Both the position numbers and the translations under genes were made by a program. DNA of 64,000 nt from Podocnemis expansa (Eukaryota > Chordata > Testudines > Podocnemididae): NCBI GenBank assembly GCA_007922195.1, contig ML682059.1, positions 14,564,295 to 14,628,294 of the forward strand, written 5' to 3'. The notes below the pieces were generated by a model. That model searched no databases. It worked only from the letters and a program-made list of their open reading frames with translations, and was not told where the DNA came from. This document shows positions 46,701-58,544 of this stretch, piece after piece; position 1 is the first letter of the stretch, and each line of letters begins with the position of its first letter.

Positions 46701-48189
46701 CTAAACATACTCAAAAACTTCAAACAGCTTATCAATAGCTACTTGCTTTCAGCAATGCCACTTACCATGCTAAGTACAAAAACCTATACCTGATTCCATG
46801 AGATGAGAAGGAACAACTTGTTTACTTTTAAGTATTCAGGTCTAGCACACTTTACTTTGCTGAGAGAAAATCATTTTCAGTCATACAAAACCACCTTGTA
46901 AAATAATGGGTTTTATGAGACCTATCATTTAAATACAAATTCTATATCACTGATACTGTAGTCAGACAGTGAGATCTCATTAACTGGTATGCAATTCCAT
47001 ATAAACTACAAGGGTCAAAGCCCTTTTAGTTTTGAAAAGAAAACTTATTTCATAATCAAGTTTTAAAGTGGCAATCTTCAAAAAAATGAGTGAACAAGAG
47101 GATTTATGTTTTTCTACTTCCTACTGTATTTTCCTGTGGACCCACTAACACAACATACTGAAATTGTTAGTCGGTACTTAGGCTTTTGAATTAAGACTCA
47201 TAACCCTACATTTTTAGTTTTAGAAACAGCGGTATTTTATCCATCCAGCACAATTTTCCTTGTGGACTGTACTTATACTGCCTACAGCATGCATCATGAG
47301 CTCTTTCTAAGCATGATAAATCCAAAACTATTGGAAGATTTTGAGACCGGGGGTAGGAGGTACCACTTGTTCTGTCATATACATTATATTAATTAATGTT
47401 ACTGCTTAAGCAATCAAATGCAGATATACTGCACTTTGCTACAAGCAAGGCTAAAGAAAATAGTCTCTTAGAAAGATTTAATCTATCTTTTGGATTTAAC
47501 AAGGTGAAGTCCAAGAAAGAGTTGCATATATACTATTAGTGCTGATCACTTATTTACAAGGCATATTTCCACAAAATCATAGGGAACACTAAAGGGTAAA
47601 TATTTACTTTGCCCATATGACAGAAAAAAACTTAATGGATATCATTCTCCTCGCATGGGGATGACAAATACTTTGCATCTCATGTGACAATCACATTTTG
47701 CATTACCATTAAGACTTTTTCAGTACTACCAACCCCAGACACTCAAAAGCCAGGACCCACAAAGCATGAAACTGGTTTAGTAATTATAATTGAAAGAAAT
47801 TTTTCTGTTCTGTGATTCTTTAGGAAAGTCACATCTTCAAAATTTTCTTTGCAACCACGGTGGCCAGAATCTTGCTTTAAAAAGCAAAGTGAGATGTTCA
47901 TACAACCATCTGTCACAATGAGCTACTTCTTTATGTAAGAGATCAGCTACCAGAAGGCTTGCTATTAAACTGTGAAACTTGTCAACCCTGCAATTGCTAC
48001 CTTCAAAAGAACTGCAGGACAGGACCCCAGTAGTCCCAGCCACCACTGCTTGTTAATTAGCCCCAAAACCCACTCCCCACACCCTCCTGCAAATCCTGCC
48101 AGTAACAACAGTCCCAGCTACCCAGCTGAGCCCCTTTCTCAAAACCCCAGACATCTTTATTCCACTCCCCAGCACATCTTTGCATTTCT
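43736..48189. other. 4.4 kb of unique sequence, the longest repeat-poor stretch
   Basis: No transposon was recognised in this stretch. It contains the longest non-transposon open frame of the window (44891-45325 from its first ATG, about 144 codons), which has no recognisable motif and Cys/His/Ser-rich random-looking composition. Because it is long and clean it is the best place in this window to look for conserved non-coding or exon sequence by comparison with other turtles. Confidence 0.5.
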
Positions 48190-49102
48190 ATCAAGGAGTC
48201 CTGCAGCACTTTTAAAGTAATAAATTGATTTACCACATGAGCTTTTGTGGGAGAAAACCCCACTTTGTCAGATGCTTGAAGATGGGGAACCATAGCTGGG
48301 TGCAGCAGCCAGGCTGGGCTAGCTCCTGCTTATTATGGAAAAGGGGAGCCAGCTGGGCAGGCTGGCTAAGACACTGGAGCGAGGGCCAGCTGTGGGGCTG
48401 AGAGGTGAAGAAACACTCCCAAGGAGGAACTGGAGGGGAGGAAGGTAGGACAAACAGCCAGCCAAGGGCAAGCTGCAGACAACTGGGGCTAAGTGTTGCT
48501 GAGTTGATGTAGCTCCTGCGGCTGTGTGGCCCGTGAAAACTGTATATAGTTGGTGGTGGGTTGTTGAACACAATAAAAGTAGCGTTGGTGATACTAAAGC
48601 TAGGAGTCTGTGTGTGCCTGATGAGGAACAAAGGGTGGTGAAGCTGGGAGGACTATGTGGGTCATCTACAGGAACTTACAGAATAGGAGGAAAATAAATA
48701 CAAGGAAGTGTAAGTCATGGGCTTAAGTCAGACTGTTAAAACAATTCAAAGCAGTTGTTTGGATTCAAACAATTGAGAACAGCATATAGAGGGAGGTGAG
48801 GTTAATTCACCTGCTGGTAAAAAAAAATCTTTATTAATGCTACTGCAGTGGTGTCAAATCTGCATATGAATTCCAATTCTGCGGTTTTTCTTTGAAGCTT
48901 TAATTTCTAATTCACTTGTTTTAACTATGGCTATTAAATCATCAATGGAGTGCGCAGGGAGATAAATGTGTTCCTCTATTGGTTTCTGAGTGTTATATCT
49001 GATGTTACATTTGTGTCCATTTATTCTTTCATGCAGCTGCTATCCTGTTTGTCCAATGTATAAGGCAGACAGGCATTGCTGGCACGTGATGGAATAAATT
49101 CA
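48190..49102 (-). mobile_element. Penelope-like element, 3' part, split by an LTR-like insertion
   Basis: In pieces 48190-48290 and 48671-49102. The first piece is the terminal block in reverse (AAGGAGTCCTGCAGCACTTT, then ATGAGCTTTTGTGGGAG and CACTTTGTCAGATGC). The second resumes with GGAACTTACAGAAT and runs through the 3' UTR into the end of the GIY-YIG region near 49020-49100 (GTCCAATGTATAAGGC, the reverse of the Y-I-G-Q motif region). The coding part is stop-ridden. The ribozyme core reads CTGACAA and AAAA on the minus strand (two lost G residues). Confidence 0.83.
48291..48670 (+). mobile_element. 380 bp LTR-like insertion inside a Penelope element
   Basis: Interrupts collinear Penelope text and is flanked by GGAAC at both sides (48286-48290 and 48671-48675), a 5 bp duplication. 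It contains a TATA-like word (TGTATATAG, about 48540) and AATAAAA (about 48571) followed by about 95 bp to the CA end, an LTR-like order on the plus strand. It starts CATAG rather than TG, so a degenerate or non-canonical LTR, or another insertion type, remains possible. Confidence 0.6.
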
Positions 49103-49617
49103 AAAAACAGGGAAACACTTCTATGCCATTCACCCATTCCTGTATTGAGACCATAACACACCCCGCCCTGAACTCCTGAATAATAATACATTTAGATCTA
49201 TGGGCCTATGCAAGTCAGAGATCAGGACTAGATTCAGCTGGCATGCTCTGTGCTGAGCTATGGTACCAAACCTATATACCACTTAAGTCACTGAAAAAGG
49301 GCACAAGTGTGTCATAGCTCTCATGCTGACCTCTGCACAGTGGTGAATTTCATATAGGGTCATTAGGGTCTCAGAACTGACAAGGGGATTTCAAAAAGTA
49401 TCCAGCCTTTCAACAATACATATTTGCAAATCTGAAAAAAACACTTCCATTATATGGAATTACAGAGCTAGAAGAAAAGCTAACAGGAATGCACTAGGGT
49501 ACAGAGTATGCAGAGCAGCCTAATGAAAAGGGCAATGCAAAAAATGAGTCAGTCAACTCCCTTCTGTTTACTACAGATCAAATTCTGCTTTCAGTTACAG
49601 CTATACAACTCTTGATC
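49103..49617. other. Unique sequence
   Basis: No repeat or exon recognised, apart from a possible half of a degenerate foldback repeat at about 49575. Confidence 0.35.
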
Positions 49618-49625
49618 CCATACAT

Positions 49626-50271
49626 CAGTGGTTCCCAACCTCTGGCCCAGGGGCCAAAAATGGCCCTTTGCAGCTTTCAAAATGGCTGTCGGCTCACTTT
49701 CTGCTGAATTGAGAATAGCGTTACTGCCTTAGGCTGCAGGTAAAGTGTGTTTCTGCAGGGCTAAAAGACCAGTGCAGGCTCTTTGCTGCAGACAAAGGGA
49801 TGGGAGATCAGCAGACCACTGCAAATATGTGGCTATCCGCATCATATACGCATCTGTGGATACAACATGGATATCTGCAGACCACTTCTTGCGGATGCAG
49901 ATCGGATATGGATCCGGATATATGCATGAGTGCAGGGCTCTAGAGATCAGCACTCTCATCCCCCCTGGCTGTAGCAGATTACACTGCAAAGCACCCTGCC
50001 TATGTCCCTATGCAGTAGGGTCCTTGCTGGAATCAGTGGGAGGGGAGGGCAGCAGTTATCTTCTGTCCCCCTGGCTGCAGAAGGGAGCCACTAGCTTGGG
50101 ACTCAGACGGAGTATGCAGAGCTAGAGGATGTTTGCCGTTTTCCTGTTGCAGCCAGGGAGATGGGAGATAAATGAACAAGAAAGAAAACTGCTTTTCATG
50201 GAGGCTGGTGGCCCTGCAGGACCATAAAAGTATATCAATGGCCCACAAGCCAATAAAGCTGGGAACCACTG
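49626..50271. mobile_element. hAT-type non-autonomous element, 646 bp
   Basis: Inverted ends CAGTGGTTCCCAACC and (reversed) CAGTGGTTCCCAGC. Flanked by CCATACAT (49618-49625) and CCATACGT (50272-50279), an 8 bp target duplication with one change, as hAT elements make. No transposase frame. The interior has no recognised gene. Confidence 0.92.
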
Positions 50272-50279
50272 CCATACGT

Positions 50280-53200
50280 AGTGACCCAAAAATAGCTATA
50301 CTAGTTCTTTAACATGGTTAAAACAGACCAGTTCTTCCTTTACCAATTATACAAGTCACATGTTAGACCCAAAAATCATGGCATGGGCTCTGGGCTATTT
50401 GCCTGATAGTTGGAGCCTGTATGGTACACTGGGATCGTCTTTTCAAGCTTGTCTCTGAAATAATGAGAACTAGAAACTTGCTTTTAAAATGAAAGCTGAG
50501 ATACTCATGTAATCACTTTTCTCCAGGAGGTAGGACTTCAAATAAAAATGTCAGTTATAAGATCTGGCAACACTGCAGTACATGCAAAGATAAATGTAGA
50601 ACTCAATTTTGAAACTTAACAGGGAGCCAAGGTGAAGACCATTTTGAGAATTGACTTGGTTAAAGAAACAGTCACCCTAAAAAACTACAAACATAAAAAA
50701 AAAAAAAGTTATGCTGTTTGCAGATTTCCTTTCTTGATTTTTAAAATCACCGTTCTGAAAACAGATACTTTCTTGGAACAATTAAAATCCAAACAATGAA
50801 ACCCAAGTTCTCAAAAAGTGTCTAAAGGTAGGCTACTAAGTGCATAGTTAGGTGTTCTTGGTCCATAGCTCTGGAAACCTGAATGCGGAAGTTTATTTTG
50901 ATGCAATTAAATTGAGTCTTTGATTTTTACTGTTCCCCTTGAGAGAAATCCAAAAAAAGCCAACAAGTGCTAAATAAAATGGATTTATAGTCTTTCCATT
51001 TTAATGATCTGAGGAAGTTATTAGGAAAAAAGGTAAAATGTTTGTTTTCAAAGTATGACTTTTAAGATGACAAAGGCCTTTTAATACTGCATTTGCTTTT
51101 ATAAATTATAGTGCTAATGTTGCACAGTTTCATTACCACTGCAGCTATGATTACAACAAAATCATTGTAGTTTAGTTCAATCTTTAAAACCTACATAATA
51201 AAATAAAAGCAAAGCAAAACAGCTGTGAATACAAACAAGTGCAAAGTCAAAATTTCCCAGGAGAACAAAAATTACTACTGTTTGTATAGTTTTCTGAATA
51301 TGACTCTCTCTGCACATTTGAGCGAGTAATGCCCATTTTTAACTGGAAGTTTATTAGTTTGAACTCCATCAGTGGCTGAACACCAGGATATAACATCATA
51401 CCAACACTTGCAAAAAATTGTTTTTTTACCACTTACAATAACAAAGGAATTGACCCTGCAATCTTTACTCTCTTTCAGTAACACTCAAACAGAAAAAAGT
51501 CATTCGAGTAAAGTAACTGGACTGCCTACTACATTGCTCATCATCTTAAAAGGCTGCAGGAACTACAGTGATGGCTTCCCAAAACTTGGCTACTGCACTC
51601 TTTAGTCAGGTCAATTAACTTTCTTGTTCTTCTGCCTCTGTGAGGCCCAGCTATCTAGCTCCACACAACAGTGTGCAGAATTTGCATTATAAATAGTTCA
51701 ATTCCCTGTCTGTAGATGACTGGATTCACTGATAGCACTCCTCCTTATAGCTGGGCATGGCATGGCAGACTTTTATATCACAAATCTGCTACAGACAGCT
51801 GCTCTGGCCCTCTTCTCATGATTCAGCCTTCTGGGGTAAACAAAATCCAATGAACTGACCTCAAATGAAAAAAAAACTCTTCACCTTAACCAGCTTCAGT
51901 CCTCCACAGATTCTTCATTCTCTCCCAGGCTCTGCAGGGTTCTCTCACCATTCTGGGGTGAGGTGATGCCTCCCAGGGTAATCTCCTTAAAGGCCTAACT
52001 CCAACCTACATGGTCCTTAACCCCTTGTTTCAGACTATTACTGTGCCCTCTTTTCCAGCGTACCAGGAGGGAAACACAGACCCTCCTTCTCCTCTGAGTG
52101 CCAATCCAGCGGCCCTGTAGCAAATAGCTAAGGTTTGGCTCTGCAGATTCTTCACTTAATCCCTGCATTTCTTCTACACATGGAGCCCTGGACACATTAT
52201 TTCACTGGATCAGTTTACATTTCTGTATACCTTCAGTCAGGAGGAAAGGGAACAGAAATGGAAGTGGAAGGTAAGGGAAACTTGGAGAATGGAATGCAAG
52301 GACTCAGGTGCGACACTCCAGCCCAAACACAGATAACAGGGAGGCCAAAAAACAGGAAAAGCAGACTAATCCTGCCCTTTCTTGGGCCAAAAGAAAACGT
52401 GACTTATTCCGTGTTCTTAACTAGTGATGGTTAATTTTTAGAATTTCAAAATTACAACTAAAAATTCCAAATATCAAAATTCTGAAATCCTACAAAAAAA
52501 ATTAAGGGGAGAGCAGACATGTCCATGTTTTTGTGTTTGTTTTTGCAGCTCTGCAGCTAATCGTGTCCAATCTGACTGGTTCAAGGTGCATGTGCACCAT
52601 TTATAAAACTCACCCCATATATGGGAAGGACATGCTAAATATGAGGACTGCCCTGGCACAAGATCCAAGCAGCTTATAGGTCTGATAAAGATGTTGTGTA
52701 GGATGGTGAACCTGGCTATAAGCCTGGGAAAACAATTAACCACACACAGCAATACTTGCAACCCTTACCTCAGGGGACTGTTTATTCTCCAACCCCCACA
52801 CACACCACTGTGAATCCTGTTCTCAACCTAGATAATAGACCCATTTGGCCTCCCTTCACTTAACAGTCAGGACTCTTCCCAGGCTAAAGAGTGGCCCATA
52901 AGGCCTACTCACCCTGTTGCAGTCTTCTACTGTAGTAGAAGGAAAGCTACAGTGTGGCCTTCTCCTTGGCATGGGTTCTCATTTACATCCCTTAGAGGTA
53001 ATCAAATCAAATCACTCTATGCTGTCCAGTTAGTCAGATGATGTCTACTACCTGTCTGTCAAGCTCCTCTCCAGATGAGACTTTGTATAGTCTCCTCATA
53101 TAAAGTTATCTGAAGGCCCTCCTTTCTGCTGTGCCCCACTGCTCATTGTATAGAGAAATACTCATACAAAGTTAGCAAACTGGAGTCTCTACACTGAAGC

Positions 53201-53774
53201 ATTACACAATCTTTATGGCACTGTTCATGAGCACCCACACAGACCTCTTGAACCATCTCTGAATAGTGTCTTAACCATTTGGTGTTAAGACCCTTCAATA
53301 GGGCCAAATGTATGATTTATTGTCCTTATTTTGAAGAACCCTCCATTCTCTCTGGCTCTCCTGTTGGCAATATATGACACCCTCCAGACCATTATTATTC
53401 TACATGTAGACAGAAGCCTTGATGCTGGTGGGGATGGTTTCTGAGGTATGCCTAGGATATCATATTTAAGCAGTATCTCCATATTGAGAACTCTGGCCTA
53501 TCTATTGGAGTAGGCATTTGGGCAATTGGTAATCTCATCTTCTGAACCTCTTTGAGAGCTTCTCAGAGACTACTTCCCTGTGTGAAATCCCTGTCTATTG
53601 CTAGTGTGGTCTCCACAAAGGGACTCAGGCATCACAATACTCAGCATCATGGCATATTAAAGTTAGAAAACCACAGGAACAACACTGAAATTTACACACG
53701 TTATTAAAAAACACCCTTTAACTATTTATCCACAATGGAACAATCGCTGATTCAGAGAGTGATAGAGATAGAAT
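50280..53774. other. 3.5 kb unique sequence, no gene seen
   Basis: No repeat family was recognised with confidence. 52425-52500 is AT-rich with AATTTCAAAATT-type words like the repeat at 58545. Frames up to 99 codons are random. Confidence 0.4.
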
Positions 53775-54070
53775 GACTCTGTAGTCCATGATTAGAGCAC
53801 CCACTTCAGAGACAGGAGACCATAGTTCCACTTTTCCAGCTCCAATCATTGTTTCATTATTTAGCCACAGAGGAACAGCTTCAAACATGGAAAGGCTAAG
53901 GGAGAACGAAACTTCAAATAGTAGAAACTCTTATAGCTTAGCGGCTACATCACATGCCTGAGAGGAAGGAAAACCCTCTTCAAATCCTCTCTCTCATTCC
54001 AGCAGAGTGGAGGATCGAAGCTGGGTCCCCCACACCCCAGGTGGATATGCTAATAATTGAGCTAAAAGTT
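53775..54070. repeat. Cluster of tRNA-like units in direct and inverted orientation
   Basis: Three tRNA-like monomers: 53780-53840 plus (GATTAGAGCACCCACTTCAG, then ACCATAGTTCCAC), 53930-53995 plus (TAGCTTAGCGGCTACATCAC, then CTCTTCAAATCCTC, B-box-like), and 54008-54068 minus (reverse of GGGGACCCAGCTTCGATCC, B-box-like). Promoter boxes are degraded. It resembles tRNA-derived foldback repeats common in reptile genomes, recognised by eye only. Confidence 0.6.
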
Positions 54071-54771
54071 AGGCATCGCCTTCTCTAGCTGGATTATGCA
54101 TGCGACCTGATCTAGTAGGTTCCAGGCTTATAGGCCACCTACTGGATTAGGCCTCACATGCAAATTTAGGTGGCCTATTTTCCTCCAGTTCATTAATTAC
54201 TCTGGGACTAGCATAGGTGCCTAGAGTGAAGCAGCAGTGCTGATGTTCAGAGGCCAAAAACATAGGATTGAAGGGCACTTTTACCCAGAAAATGTAAGCA
54301 TAGCATTAGTTTAGCACCTACAGGGTTTGGCAAAACTCAAGAGTTATGTGCCTGTCTCTGGGGACTCCTGTCCCTGAACACCTTTGTATACTTAGGCCTA
54401 AGTCCCCATCAAGACCAGACACTGCACTGCCAACAATTCCATTCCATATCCTGCATCCCTACAGATCTGCTAGCAGCAAGTGTTAGAAGCCATTGCAACT
54501 AGCTGTGCCAACTAGTAGACATAAAAAAATTCATCCTTTTCACTCAAACGTTGTGCATCCATGTGTGCAAACATCCTATTAGCATTCTGAAATACTTATT
54601 TTAATATAGTAATGAACAAAGTAAAGGCATCATCAGGCATAGTTGGAACAGAGTCTAATTTAACATAATTTGTTCTGAAAAAGCTGACTGACTATCTATA
54701 GCATTTAACGCCATACTTCCTCACCTCTGAGACTTCTTCAGTAGAGCTATGCTACCCACTTTGTCCCTGGG
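54071..54771. other. Unique sequence
   Basis: Nothing recognised beyond short inverted words at 54110-54180. Confidence 0.35.
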
Positions 54772-54783
54772 CACTAAATATGA

Positions 54784-54885
54784 CAAGGAGTCGTGTGGCA
54801 CTTTGAGACTAACAGATTTATTTTTCGCATGAGCTTTTGTGGGAGAAGATCCCACTTCCTCAGATGCTTCAAAGATGGGTGAACT
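54784..54885 (-). mobile_element. Penelope-like terminal block, 102 bp, with 12 bp target duplication
   Basis: CACTAAATATGA occurs exactly at 54772-54783 and 54886-54897 and flanks the block. The block reads, on the minus strand, from the ribozyme through to the outer end: CATCTGAGGAAGTGGGA, TCTTCTCCCACAAAAGCTC, ATGCG, and the reverse of AAGGAGTCGTGTGGCACTTT. CTGAGGA keeps the first ribozyme box; GAAA has become AAAA. It proves that the terminal block can be present as a discrete, separately inserted unit. Confidence 0.92.
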
Positions 54886-54897
54886 CACTAAATATGA

Positions 54898-55594
54898 GCA
54901 GCACAATGCTTAAAGAAATTACAAAAACTATCAAGCATACCAGAACAGGAACGAACATAGCAATTTCTATAACAGATGAGACCTGAAGTCAGTCTATATT
55001 CTGTATCCTGTCTCTTGGAGTGGCCAATAGTAAATGTTTCAGACAAAGATCTAAGAAATCCCAAGGGTGGCGGGGATAGGGAATTATCCGCTATTAAGAT
55101 TTTCCCCAAAATCCTCTGTAAGAGATTTGTTTATACCTTGAAGCATGAAGTGTTATATCCCTGCCCAACATTTTATAAAATCCTGTCTAATGCAACTCTG
55201 TATATTAATATTTATTAAAAAACACCTCATCTTTTTGAGAGTCCTAATGAATACTGTGGACCCAGATTTTTACATGTGTTTAAGAGTTGCTCCATTCAAC
55301 CAACACCTAATGACTGAGATGGGTAGGTCTCACTTTTGAAGCGTGGTATTCCATAGGAGAGACAAATCTGGAAATAGCAATGTGAAAAGAGACTGTAACA
55401 GCTGATAGGGAACAGCAAATTAAACACAGTCTTCACTGTGATCTGGCAACAAATAGGACACATTTTGCAGAAGCATCACATCATGCAGCAGGTAGGCAGC
55501 AATCCTCTCTATATACCTTTGGTGCAACTACACATCTAGGATTGTGTTCAGTGCTCAGAAACTAGGTCTATGGGCACCTATTTCAAAACATAAT
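54898..55594. other. Unique sequence
   Basis: Nothing recognised. Confidence 0.35.
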
Positions 55595-55865
55595 TGGCTA
55601 AAACTAAGAGGAAAAATCTAGGATGAATATCAAGAAAAAACACTATCACTGTTTAAATAAAATGATGACAGCAGTTATAGAAATGCTTGTATTAGACAAA
55701 GTTCAACATGGGAAATAATGGGTTGAGCTCCCTCAACTGGGATATTTCAAATTAGACAGGGCAATACCCTCAAAAATTTACTAACAGATATAATCTTGCA
55801 AAGGTTGAAAGGTGGATTAAGTGGCCTTTTCCTTCCACTAATTTTGATAATGCTATGACTGAGCA
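55595..55865 (+). mobile_element. CR1 3' end, old copy
   Basis: Words AAGAGGAAAAATCTAGGATG, CAACTGGGATATTTCAAATT and GGTGGATTAAGTGGCCTTTT follow the order of the CR1 C-terminal coding and 3' end, with heavy divergence. Confidence 0.7.
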
Positions 55866-56417
55866 AGACTTCAGGAGACATGAAATCAGAGGTCAGAAGC
55901 CAGTCCTCCCAGTTGACATGCTATTACATTGCTCCATGTGTTTCTCCCTACTATTACATTACCCCTGTGATGGGCCTCCTATTTAGCTATGTCTAAGGCC
56001 CTTCCCTTGAGTATTGTTCACTATAACTAAACAAAGCAAAGTATCTCTTTGTCTTTGCTTTACCAGAGATGATCTATGGAACAGCTATATACCATCACTA
56101 TGCATTCTTGAAAATGTTTGATACAGTATTCCACAAATACATTTTCAGTAATGTTTTTAATTTCAGAATCAAACAGCAGCTTTGCTGTTGCTGAATCTTC
56201 ACAATGCAGATGTTAATTACAGATTGTATTATTAGAGATCTCCTTCTACAACTTCTAGCAAAAATTTTTTGTTCTCAAAAAGATGGACTCCAATTTTCTT
56301 TTCTGGTAAAACAAAAAAAACTTATACTGAACTGGACACTATCAGAATATTCAAACTAAAGCTATCTATTATACTAATTCACTATATGTGTGTGCATGAT
56401 GTGAAGTGTACCATGAA
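55866..56417. other. Unique AT-rich sequence
   Basis: Nothing recognised. Confidence 0.35.
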
Positions 56418-56515
56418 ACAGGCCATTGCGATGTCAGAGGTAACTCAAGCAATCGCTCCTAAGGAGGGAGCAATGAGCAATTGGTTGAGTCACCTCTGAC
56501 ATCACAATGGCCTGT
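56418..56515. repeat. Foldback hairpin, 98 bp
   Basis: The left arm starts ACAGGCCATTGCGATGTCAG and the right arm ends CTGACATCACAATGGCCTGT, near-perfect reverse complements over about 43 bp with a loop of about 8-12 bases around AAGG. It is followed directly by a 400 bp C-rich block. It may be a foldback MITE end or part of one element with that block. Confidence 0.85.
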
Positions 56516-56930
56516 CGTATGTTACACCCACCCACCCCTTCCCTACCCTCATCTCCTGCCTCTGTGTCCCTTAACCACCCCACTTCCTGCCCCCACCTGC
56601 CCCTTCTGTGCTCCCATCTGCTGCCCCCGGCTGCCTTCACTACCCTCGCACATTCTGGCTCCAGCCCTCCCCTTCACTGCCCCCATCTCCTGCCCCTGCT
56701 CCATTGTTCCTCATCTCTCCCTCCACATCCTGTGCCCTCATCCTTCCCCCCATACCCCCACCCTGCACCCCTCATCTTCACTTCTGCCACACCCCCTACC
56801 CTATCCTTCCTTATCACTCTGGTGCATATGGTACAAGTGGTTGCACTCTACCACCTGCCCCTTCTCGGCCCCCATCCGCTGTCGCTGCCCCCTTCTCAGC
56901 TTTCAGCTGTTTCCAATATTTCATGCTGAC
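56516..56930. repeat. C-rich degenerate repeat block
   Basis: Repeated words CTGCCCCCATCTCCTGCC and TGCCCCTTCT on the plus strand. Three overlapping frames (56481-56951, 56507-56929, 56608-56937) arise from the lack of stops in C-rich DNA and are not genes. Composition is like the block at 5424-6175, but no shared end sequence was seen. Confidence 0.8.
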
Positions 56931-57229
56931 TCTTTAGACAACTGTATGTGATGCTTATTCAGGGAAGAAACCATCATTTTCCCCCACCATTTTTGACGGG
57001 TTACAGCTATTAATAGTCTAACTCCCTTACCACTCTGTAAATATACCCTTAATGTCCATAGTATTCACACAGCCATTTACAAAAGAGTTGGAAATTTCCC
57101 AGAGGCATTCTTTCCTTCCACTACATTTTTAAATAAAAGTTACTCCCTCCTCTATCAAATTTCCATTAGTATTTCCATCACTAATGCTTTTCAAATCTCT
57201 GCGTACCAACAGAAGTCACAGGACCAAGG
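56931..57229. other. Unique spacer
   Basis: Nothing recognised. Confidence 0.3.
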
Positions 57230-57760
57230 ATTCTTTGGAACCCTGCTACTGAGGGTTCCAGGTAAATCAAAGATCGAATGGAAAAAAATCAAGTGGTAGC
57301 ATACTGCCAAGCTCTGTTCAGAGAAGAACCATGAGAATCATTTGAGTCTTAGAAAATCTGCTTTTCAATGACACTAAAGCTCAAGCTATTCATTTTTTCA
57401 AAAAGAAAATTAAGTGGTAACTTGATCACAGGTCTACAATCAGCTACATGGAGAGAAGATATCCGATATTAAAAGGATCTTTAATCTCGCAGATAAAGGC
57501 AAAATGCAGTGACTGGAAAATGAAGTCAGTGAAACTCAATGCAAATGCACATTGTTAAAAATTAGGATAATTAATCAGTGGGACAACTTTGTAAGGCATG
57601 TGGTAAATTCTCCATCACTTGAACTCTTTAAGTCAAAATTATAAGTCTTTCTGACATTTTTCAGTTTAACCAGAAACTGGCAGGCCAGACACAGGAAAAA
57701 CTGGGTAAAACCTATAGCTTTGTGTTATGCAGGAGATCACACTACATTACTATGAGAGGT
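57230..57760 (+). mobile_element. L3-like CR1 3' part, old copy
   Basis: Plus-strand text such as AAGTGGTAACTTGATCACAG, AGCTACATGGAGAGAAGATA, AATTCTCCATCACTTGAACT and GTTATGCAGGAGATCACACT follows the order of the L3-like CR1 C-terminus and 3' end. The copy at 43491-43735 is the reverse end of the same lineage. Confidence 0.85.
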
Positions 57761-58544
57761 GCCTTCTTTTTTGTTGGTCTGTTTTTGCAGGAGTAACCAT
57801 TGTGTTTGCTAAATACATGGACTGCACAAGAAAGCTCTCTAGCATTCCTTTAGTTACCCTCTTGTTCTTGTAGCCATTCCATATACAAAGCACTTCTGCA
57901 ATTTAGAGTCAGTTCCTCTCCCTGTCAACCTCTTAACACATAAGTCAGGATGTGCAATGACAAACGTGCGGGATTATGCTATCTTGAAAGCTCTTGTCTA
58001 CTATAGCACTATTTTCACTGAGGCTAATGGCAGGCCAAATTTAAGAATAATGGGCAATCAAACCATATATCTTAACAGTCAGGTTATATCCAGTCCATGG
58101 ATCAAATGTTTTAACCTTTGCTGTATAATCTGTTTTATAAATGCTACGGAAAACCATTAAGGGCTTCATTCTTGTTGGTGTTAATGCTCTCTTACCCTAC
58201 TGTGGCAGTCTCTATACATAATCTACATTCACTTTGAGACTGCTTCATATTGCAGAACTTCGTAAAACGGTTTTAGCATAAATGAGAATTTTTTTTCAAT
58301 AGTGTGATAAAAATTTAAAGATAATGTTTTGTATCATTGAGCAAAACTGATAGGTGTCTTTGGCTTACAATCGATTGGATGTGTTATAGTAGAAATTTGT
58401 TTAGTTTATGTAATCATAAAAAATAAACACAACCGCTTTAAGTGATGATAATATCCTGGCAATGCATTAGTTAATGAGGATCTCCTTCCAGTGCTTAGTG
58501 CATGCTCTCTACTATGGGTGTTCTTTCTGATGGCCAACAATAGA
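57761..58544. other. Unique sequence
   Basis: AT-rich, nothing recognised. Confidence 0.35.

Noticed and set aside
56481..56951. Frames of 109-156 codons, Pro/Ser/His/Leu-rich.
   Set aside because: Same reason: a C-rich repeat block open in all three forward frames.
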